The translations under genes and the position numbers were made by a program. The notes below the pieces were generated by a model that had not been told where the DNA came from, did no database searches, and saw nothing but the letters and a program-made list of their open reading frames with translations. A stretch of 64,000 bases of DNA from Pseudeuparius sepicola (Eukaryota; Arthropoda; Insecta; Coleoptera; Anthribidae): contig OY987305.1 of NCBI GenBank assembly GCA_963920635.1, positions 23,274,876-23,338,875 on the forward strand, given 5' to 3'. The stretch's first letter is position 1. Each line of letters opens with the position of its first letter. Shown here piece by piece: positions 59,227 through 64,000 of the stretch.

Positions 59227-59904
59227 ATGTCTTTCACATTAGTCTTATCAGGTACGACAAATGTATTGTCAGCTAATTTCAACCCACCAATTTATTTAGA
59301 TGATGGTGAGTACGTTGTTGGTTTAATAAATTTTGAAACATTTAACGCAATTCCTAATATCGACGAAAGAAATAATAAATTTACTTGTGGACATGTAACA
59401 ATAACTATACCCTCCGGTGCATATGAGTTAGATGATATAAATAAATTTGTACGTGAGGAATTAGAAACTATTGATTCTGTTCTGAGAATTTCATCTAATA
59501 ATAACACACTCCATACCATTATTGAAAATGGGAAACCGATTCAATTTGATGATGGATCAATCGGAAAAATTTTAGGTTTTAAGAACGGTATTCTAGAACC
59601 AGGAAAACATGTGTCGGATTATCCAGCAGAAATAATTAAAGTGAACGCTATATGTATCGACTGCAGCATAGCGGCAGGTTCATACTATAATGGTACACCG
59701 GTCCATATTGTTCATCAATTTTTTCCTAGCGTAGGACCAGGTTTTAAAATTATAGAAACACCTCAGAATATTATTTATTTTCCTGTCAATGTAAAAATTA
59801 TAAGTAATGTCAATATTCAAATACTCGATCAAGACGGAGATTTAGTTAATTTCAGTGGGGAAACAGTTACGATAAGACTGCACGTGAAAAAAAATTCAGA
59901 ATAA
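59227..59904 (+). CDS. Probable penton / single-jelly-roll minor capsid protein
   Basis: A 225-residue, beta-rich protein: SFTLVLSGTTNVLSANF at the start, then YVVGLINFETFNAIPNID, ITIPSGAYELDDINKFVREE, IGKILGF, PVHIVHQFFPSVGPGFKI and VTIRLHVK at the end. Homologous frames in insect Polintons lie just upstream of the major capsid gene, and the pattern of alternating strands fits a jelly roll. Assignment as penton rests on position and fold expectation, not on a motif. The frame is intact. Its stop TAA overlaps the next ATG (TAATG at 59902-59906). Confidence 0.6.
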   Translation: MSFTLVLSGTTNVLSANFNPPIYLDDGEYVVGLINFETFNAIPNIDERNNKFTCGHVTITIPSGAYELDDINKFVREELETIDSVLRISSNNNTLHTIIENGKPIQFDDGSIGKILGFKNGILEPGKHVSDYPAEIIKVNAICIDCSIAAGSYYNGTPVHIVHQFFPSVGPGFKIIETPQNIIYFPVNVKIISNVNIQILDQDGDLVNFSGETVTIRLHVKKNSE

Positions 59905-60092
59905 TGGTTGTAAGATATAATCTACATACTAAACAAGCTAAAGTTTATAAGAAAACGCGGCATCCTCGTCAAGTCAGTACTAAAGTTTATAAGAAAAAGC
60001 GACAACCTCGTCAACTTAGTACTAAAGTTAATACCAAGCGGTTAACACGTAAAAATAAACTTTTTGAAATCTCTAGGGTTTGCGTTAGTTAA
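59904..60092 (+). CDS. Small basic protein with internal repeats
   Basis: 62 residues, extremely Lys/Arg-rich. KVYKKTRHPRQVST, KVYKKKRQPRQLST and KVNTKRLTRK form three tandem repeats of about 17 residues. The ending LTRKNKLF is shared with small proteins found at this place in insect Polintons. A DNA-condensing core protein, in the style of adenovirus VII/X, is a reasonable inference. Its ATG overlaps the previous stop, and its own stop ends three bases before the capsid ATG, so it is likely co-transcribed. Confidence 0.65.
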   Translation: MVVRYNLHTKQAKVYKKTRHPRQVSTKVYKKKRQPRQLSTKVNTKRLTRKNKLFEISRVCVS

Positions 60093-60095
60093 ATA

Positions 60096-61286
60096 ATGGA
60101 ATACCTAAATATAAATAAAAACTATCTTGTGGACAATTCTGTTTGGCGAAAAGAATTACATACTTATGATTCACAGTCTTCGAAAAAATTTGAATACAAT
60201 GATGAAATTATTATTTCTATACAGGAAATTGGTAAATATACTTTACCCTGTGAAAGTTTTCCATACATCGAGGGAAAATTAACAGATCAGAATGATGAAG
60301 TTTCAGCAAAATTAGAGTTTGTAAATAATGGAATTGCTTTCCTATTCAAGGAAATCCGGTATCAATTAAATGGTGTTACTATCGATTCCGTTAGGGATGT
60401 TGGTATAAGTTCTACAATTAAGGGTTATCTGTCTCACACAGAAAATGAAGTAAAAAAATTACACAATGCCGGTTGGTTGTTAAATCAAGAAAACACATTG
60501 GTTGACTCCAAAGGACACTTTAATGTGTGCATTCCTATGAACACAATAATGGGATTTTTTGAGGATTTTAAAACGGTTCTTTTAAATGCTAGGCAAGAAT
60601 TAATTTAAGTTAGAACAAACGATCATAAAAATACGGTCATCAGCACAGACCCAAACGAAATTCCAAAGATAACGGTGTCGAAAATAGAGTGGGTTGTACC
60701 TCACGTCATCGTTGATATAGAAAGGGAATTATATTTTACAAAGCTAATTAATAAAGGAGATGAAATTTTTATTGCATTTAGAAGTTGGGAACTTATAGAA
60801 TATCCGGAGTTACTGAAAACTACCAGACATAATTGGCCTGTAAAAACTTCAACAAAAGTTGAAACACCGCGTCACGTGATTGTTGCATTTCAAACAAACA
60901 AAAGGGGAAATGTTACTGCCGATATGAGTAAATTTGATAATTGTAACCTTAGAAATATTAGAGTGTTTTTGAATTCAGATAAATATCCATACTCTCATGT
61001 ACTTGGATTTCAAAAATAATAAGTATGCCTATCTCTATGAAATGTTCACGTCATTCAGAAAATCTTATTACGATGGATCGGTGAAACCTGTTTTCTCGCC
61101 TAAAACATTTAAAGAAATTGCACCTATTGCATACATAAATTGTATGTATCAGAAAGATGCTGTCGAATGAGAGTAGAATTTGAAACAAGTTAAGATATAC
61201 CTGACAAAACATCAGCTTATTGTTTAATACTACATGATAAACTATTTGCTTACAACCCACTGACAAAAATTGTGCGACAAATTTGA
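60096..61286 (+). pseudogene. Major capsid protein, double-jelly-roll type
   Basis: The shell protein of Polinton virions. N-terminal block: WRKELHTYDSQSSKKFEYND, then PYIEGKLTD, FLFKEIRYQLNGVTIDSVRD and NAGWLLNQ. Second block: ITVSKIEWVVPHVIVD, FIAFRSWELIEYP and PRHVIVAFQTNKRGNV; final block: FTSFRKSYYDG and SAYCLILHDKLFAYNP. Lesions: TAA at 60606-60608 in frame, a frameshift near 61010, another near 61167 and a further stop near 61191. Total span about 396 codons, as expected for insect relatives. The ATG at 60096 lies three bases after the previous stop. Confidence 0.8.
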
Positions 61287-61349
61287 AGTGCGCATGTGTC
61301 AAATTTAATAATAAAAAGTTAGTTATCTAAAATTTTCCATTAGTTTACA

Positions 61350-61469
61350 ATGCTCCTTCAAGAGAGGATTGAACAATTTCAGAGAGATTTAAAAAAATTA
61401 AAAAGTTATATTGACTATTATCAAAAGAAAAAAGAAGTTTTTAAGGAATTTTCTAATTTAAAAATATGA
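61350..61469 (+). CDS. 39-residue coiled-coil protein
   Basis: Short open frame starting MLLQERIEQFQRDLKKLKSY with a clear heptad pattern (L, I, F, L, L at a/d spacing) and ending FSNLKI. Its TGA overlaps the next ATG as ATGA (61466-61469). The position just after the capsid gene and the overlap argue for a real gene despite the length. Function unknown; a capsid-associated or scaffolding role is only a guess. Confidence 0.5.
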   Translation: MLLQERIEQFQRDLKKLKSYIDYYQKKKEVFKEFSNLKI

Positions 61470-61915
61470 GTGTGGTAGTCGATGTGCAAGGATTTAAAGT
61501 TGAAAACAATAAATTTATTGTTAAAGAATTTGCTGCCTATGATGGTAAAAAAATTTAACATTATGTGTTTAAACCGCCATTTCAAATAAACCTCTTACCT
61601 ACTTACCTTCATAAACAAGCAGTTTGGCTCACAGAAAACCATCATGGAATTAGGTGGATGGATGGTTTTATTCCTCTACACAAATTTTCCAACATTGTTC
61701 AACACATTACCGACAAGAGTGATCGAGTATACATTAAAGGAAGCGAGAAAGCTGAATATATTAGAAAATACTCATCAAGACCCGTCATCGAGCTTGATGA
61801 ACAACCACCCTTAAAACATCAAGAACCAACCTGTTTTTTCCATTCGAAAGAAAAATGTATGTGCGCATTATCAAATGTTTTTTACTTGTATGATATTTTT
61901 TTAATGAAAGAATAA
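61466..61915 (+). pseudogene. DVQGF-motif protein, one nonsense codon
   Basis: Starts MSVVVDVQGFKVENNKFIVK. After TAA at 61556-61558 (codon 31) the same frame continues HYVFKPPFQINLLP, AVWLTENHHGIRWMDGFIP, DRVYIKGSEKAEYI and ends CALSNVFYLYD. The family is widespread in insect Polintons. The D-x-Q start, HGI.W.DG and a following KG..K suggest a nuclease-like (RNase H/DEDD) arrangement, but I cannot confirm this. A stub of a relative is at 53151-53210 in the old copy. The C-terminal half carries HXKEKCMC-type Cys pairs. Confidence 0.65.
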
Positions 61916-61989
61916 AAAAAAATTAATAATCAGTTCTAGTATATTATTTACCACCCCTGAAATCAAATACAACATATCTATAAAACTAT

Positions 61990-62211
61990 TTATTTGCAAT
62001 ACATGTTTTTAAAACGAGTTTCATATATTCTACATCTATAATTATGACTTAATACATTACTTAATAAAATTTCACTAAATTGAATTCTTCTTTCAAATCG
62101 AAGACGATCGAGTACTGCAGATTCATAGTTGTTCTTTCTAGCTTTATTGTATGCGAAACTCCATTTTACCATAACATGAATCTTAATGCTTCCAAATGTC
62201 ACCTTCTTCAT
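61990..62211 (-). CDS. Unknown 73-aa basic protein
   Basis: ATG at 62211 overlaps the stop of the upstream 219-residue gene (ATGA on minus). Basic and helical (NKARKNNYESAVLDRLRFER), no motif recognised. The overlap supports that it is translated. Confidence 0.5.
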   Translation of the reverse strand: MKKVTFGSIKIHVMVKWSFAYNKARKNNYESAVLDRLRFERRIQFSEILLSNVLSHNYRCRIYETRFKNMYCK

Positions 62212-62867
62212 ACTTCTAGTTTGTGTTCCAGCAAGTTTGGGTGAAGTAGTACTAATTCCATCATAATTAAATCATTTTCGATAGCTTGATCTTTTCTTGC
62301 CAACAAAACATTATAAATAGTACTAACAACATCCTTATAGTTTCGGTTGAGTGATGATTGAAACGTGTCGAAATATTGTCCAAACTGCTGCTTCTTTACT
62401 GCATCTATTCGATTGTTAAGGAGAGGTACTAACTGCCACAAATTGGAAACTGTTTCACATCCCAAGTACACGTAATATCCATTTTTTAAACATTTTATTA
62501 CACGTACATTATCTCCAAGCTTTTCGAAATATATTTTGAGTTGTTTAAGTTCGATAGGAGATATATCATCATCTTGGGAATAAAAATAGTTTAATATGTA
62601 TCCCTGATTTTTTAAAAGCAAGCTCCATTCTTCTTCAGTAAGCAAAATCGATATGCCACCATAGCCACCAATTTTCACACAGCATTCGAAATTACTATTT
62701 AAGCCGATTTCGATGTACTTGGTACCACATTTGTTCAAGTTGAATATTCGAGTATTCAAGATCACATTATCATGTTTAGAATCACTACTCTTACACTTTA
62801 GATTATTACTGGGGGGTAACTGAAGATACTCGTTTAGGAAAGAGTACTGATTTTCGTTAGTCGACAT
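62208..62867 (-). CDS. Unknown 219-aa protein
   Basis: ATG at 62867. The N-terminal half is beta-prone (NLNKCGTKYIEIGLNSNFEC, CVKIGGYGGISILLTEEEWS), and the C-terminal half is helical (YKDVVSTIYNVLLARKDQAI). I recall similar frames in insect Polintons but no function. Four Cys are in the first 75 residues without a zinc-finger spacing. The frame is intact. A TATA-like TATATATTC lies about 60 bp upstream on minus. Its stop is shared with the next ATG. Confidence 0.65.
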   Translation of the reverse strand: MSTNENQYSFLNEYLQLPPSNNLKCKSSDSKHDNVILNTRIFNLNKCGTKYIEIGLNSNFECCVKIGGYGGISILLTEEEWSLLLKNQGYILNYFYSQDDDISPIELKQLKIYFEKLGDNVRVIKCLKNGYYVYLGCETVSNLWQLVPLLNNRIDAVKKQQFGQYFDTFQSSLNRNYKDVVSTIYNVLLARKDQAIENDLIMMELVLLHPNLLEHKLEV

Positions 62868-62957
62868 TTTAACAAAATCACAGTCTTTACACTAATAATA
62901 CTCACATAAATACGGGGTGAATATATACCTATCTCCCCCACCACTTTTCTTGTAAAG

Positions 62958-63345
62958 TTAATACGTGCGTCTGTATATTATCCATGAGATAAATAATATA
63001 ATAAATAGTGCTAATAAACTGATTGAAACATAACTCGCAACATAACAAGAAGTGTAGTTACAAATACTAGTATCTCGATTTGTTTGTAAAGCGATCCACT
63101 CGGATGTCTGAATTGTGTTATTGTTAAAGATATATTTCAGTTTATAATAATTATTATAAGTCTATTTTATAAGTAAGCACTGGATATCCGGTATTATTAA
63201 AATTTGTCACTTTCATAGGATGATAACAATCACTTTTTTCAGTTTTGTTGTCACTCAAGCATAAATATCCTTCTTTAACTCGAGGCAAATAGTTTATAAA
63301 CAGATTGCTGCCCACTAAGGCTGTTAATATTATTAATGACGTCAT
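62958..63345 (-). pseudogene. Type I membrane protein, frameshifted
   Basis: ATG 63345 gives a hydrophobic signal-like start (MTSLIILTALVGSNLFI), then a short ectodomain with Cys (YLCLSDN, SDCYHPM) and N-x-T/S sites. A frameshift near 63165 leads to NTIQTSEWIALQ, CNYTSC and a C-terminal membrane segment SISLLALFIILFISWIIY followed by RR. Full length would be about 130 residues: signal, ectodomain of about 80 residues and anchor. It could be a virion membrane or host-modifying protein; no fusion motif was seen. Confidence 0.6.
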
Positions 63346-63455
63346 TTTCAACTTTATCACTTGAAAGCTTAGGATCAACTAAATTCTAGAACGATTTAGA
63401 GGTGGTTTTATGTCAGAAATAAAACAACTCACGAGTTAAATATTTTATTAATATA

Positions 63456-63515
63456 GTAGTATATAAAGTAGTAGTATATAAAGTAGTAGTATATAAAGTA
63501 GTAGTATATAAAAGT
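63456..63515. repeat. 15-bp tandem repeat, four copies
   Basis: GTAGTATATAAA-type units start at 63456, 63471, 63486 and 63501, between the membrane protein and BIR genes, just downstream of the BIR gene's stop. Each contains a TATATAA-like word. Confidence 0.85.
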
Positions 63516-63551
63516 ATAAAGTGGTACATTTAAAAATATACAAACACAATA

Positions 63552-63941
63552 TTAATAAAATCCCTTAAATAGAGCAAAAAATACAAGCAGTATAATAAAA
63601 CATACACAAATAGTAGAAAAATTAGTTTTACTGGGTGCAGGGTTTGTATTACTCCTATACATGCTGGCTAAACGAAGTGCTTGTATAAAATCACAAGATT
63701 TATTATATTTGAAATGCTCCATCAATGGAGAATCTTCCATTTCCCACTTGTATATTTCCACATCACAATAAACACATTGACATGAATCTAAGCATCCTGT
63801 AAAATGAAAACCAGCTTCGGCTAAATCTATCGGATTTACTTTTCCTTTCCAGTTTTTGAAAGTTAACAATCTCTCTTCGAAATATTTCAAATTACTAGAC
63901 TGACTTACAGGCTCCCCATCGAACTGTATTCGGTTTGCCAT
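63552..63941 (-). CDS. BIR protein with C-terminal membrane anchor
   Basis: 129 residues, ATG at 63941. A single baculovirus-IAP-repeat domain spans about 20-90: RLLTFKNW, DLAEAGFHFTG, then zinc ligands C56, C59, H76 and C83 in exact CX2CX16HX6C spacing, with W66 and the following DSPLMEH as in canonical BIRs. A linker (about 91-108) leads to a hydrophobic segment FSTICVCFIILLVFFALF (about 108-125) that should anchor it in a membrane with the BIR in the cytosol. There is no RING domain. BIR proteins bind caspases or IAP antagonists, so an anti-death role is plausible. The upstream TTATATAAAGG (about 63975) looks like a TATA box. Frame intact. Confidence 0.85.
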   Translation of the reverse strand: MANRIQFDGEPVSQSSNLKYFEERLLTFKNWKGKVNPIDLAEAGFHFTGCLDSCQCVYCDVEIYKWEMEDSPLMEHFKYNKSCDFIQALRLASMYRSNTNPAPSKTNFSTICVCFIILLVFFALFKGFY

Positions 63942-64000
63942 GTTGAAATCAACTAAGCGATAAGCTGATCCTACCTTTATATAAGAATTGCTATTTTTTT

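Larger units (their letters stand above)
53991..64000. mobile_element. Young Polinton/adintovirus-like provirus (right end outside window)
   Basis: A compact block of 17 reading frames with integrase, FtsK/A32-like packaging ATPase, adenain-like protease, double-jelly-roll capsid, penton-like and PLA2-type capsid proteins. This combination defines Polintons/adintoviruses. Several genes have only one or two lesions, and neighbouring genes often touch. PolB was not found and would be expected past 64000. Confidence 0.85.

Noticed and set aside
1..64000. CRISPR array or bacterial operon
   Set aside because: No regularly spaced identical repeats with unique spacers; tandem repeats found are short and transposon-internal. 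Stop-start overlaps occur only in the virus-like element.

Overview
The window looks like insect (arthropod) genomic DNA: AT-rich, no recognisable host protein-coding gene, and built almost entirely of nested and decayed mobile elements (Penelope-like, CR1/jockey-type LINE, BEL/Pao, pogo, MULE, hAT and a large set of TA-flanked foldback elements with CAGGGTG-like ends). No order or species can be assigned from the sequence alone.

Layout. 1-12 kb: a Penelope-like remnant with a GIY-YIG domain, a tRNA-like SINE candidate, a diverged 0.3-kb duplication, several small inverted-repeat elements, a pogo-type transposase tail, a LINE inserted into one copy of a 180-bp tandem duplication, and a MULE carrying a broken transposase. 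12-30 kb: a probable LTR-element leader, a 2.46-kb hAT element with an 8-bp target duplication that was invaded twice, more foldback elements, a second Penelope-like remnant with hammerhead-like folds, and a TA-flanked element whose unoccupied paralogous site lies at about 44.5 kb. 30-46 kb: a small element with tandem covarying folds, then two larger inverted-repeat composites that abut at one (AT)n microsatellite, each loaded with nested foldback elements. One nested element retains the tail of a Tc1/mariner-type transposase. 47-53 kb: two BEL/Pao fragments and an old Polinton/Maverick remnant (PolB, integrase, a 351-residue-protein homologue, packaging ATPase).

54-64 kb (running off the window end) holds a much younger Polinton/adintovirus-like provirus. 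Minus-strand block: integrase with chromodomain-like tail, two conserved proteins of unknown role, packaging ATPase. Plus-strand block: a phospholipase A2-type minor capsid protein, adenain-like protease, probable penton, small basic protein, double-jelly-roll major capsid protein, a 39-residue coiled coil and a DVQGF-motif protein. Second minus-strand block: two unknown proteins, a type I membrane protein and a BIR protein with a C-terminal membrane anchor. Integrase, PLA2 protein, protease, major capsid protein, DVQGF protein and membrane protein each carry nonsense or frameshift lesions, while the other reading frames are open. The copy is therefore recently inactivated. Its DNA polymerase is not in the window.

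The most unusual observations are stop-start overlaps (TAATG or ATGA) at four gene junctions of the provirus, the membrane-anchored BIR protein, the two microsatellite-bounded composites, the empty-site proof of a TA-flanked element, and covarying crossed helices in a tandem 95-bp unit.
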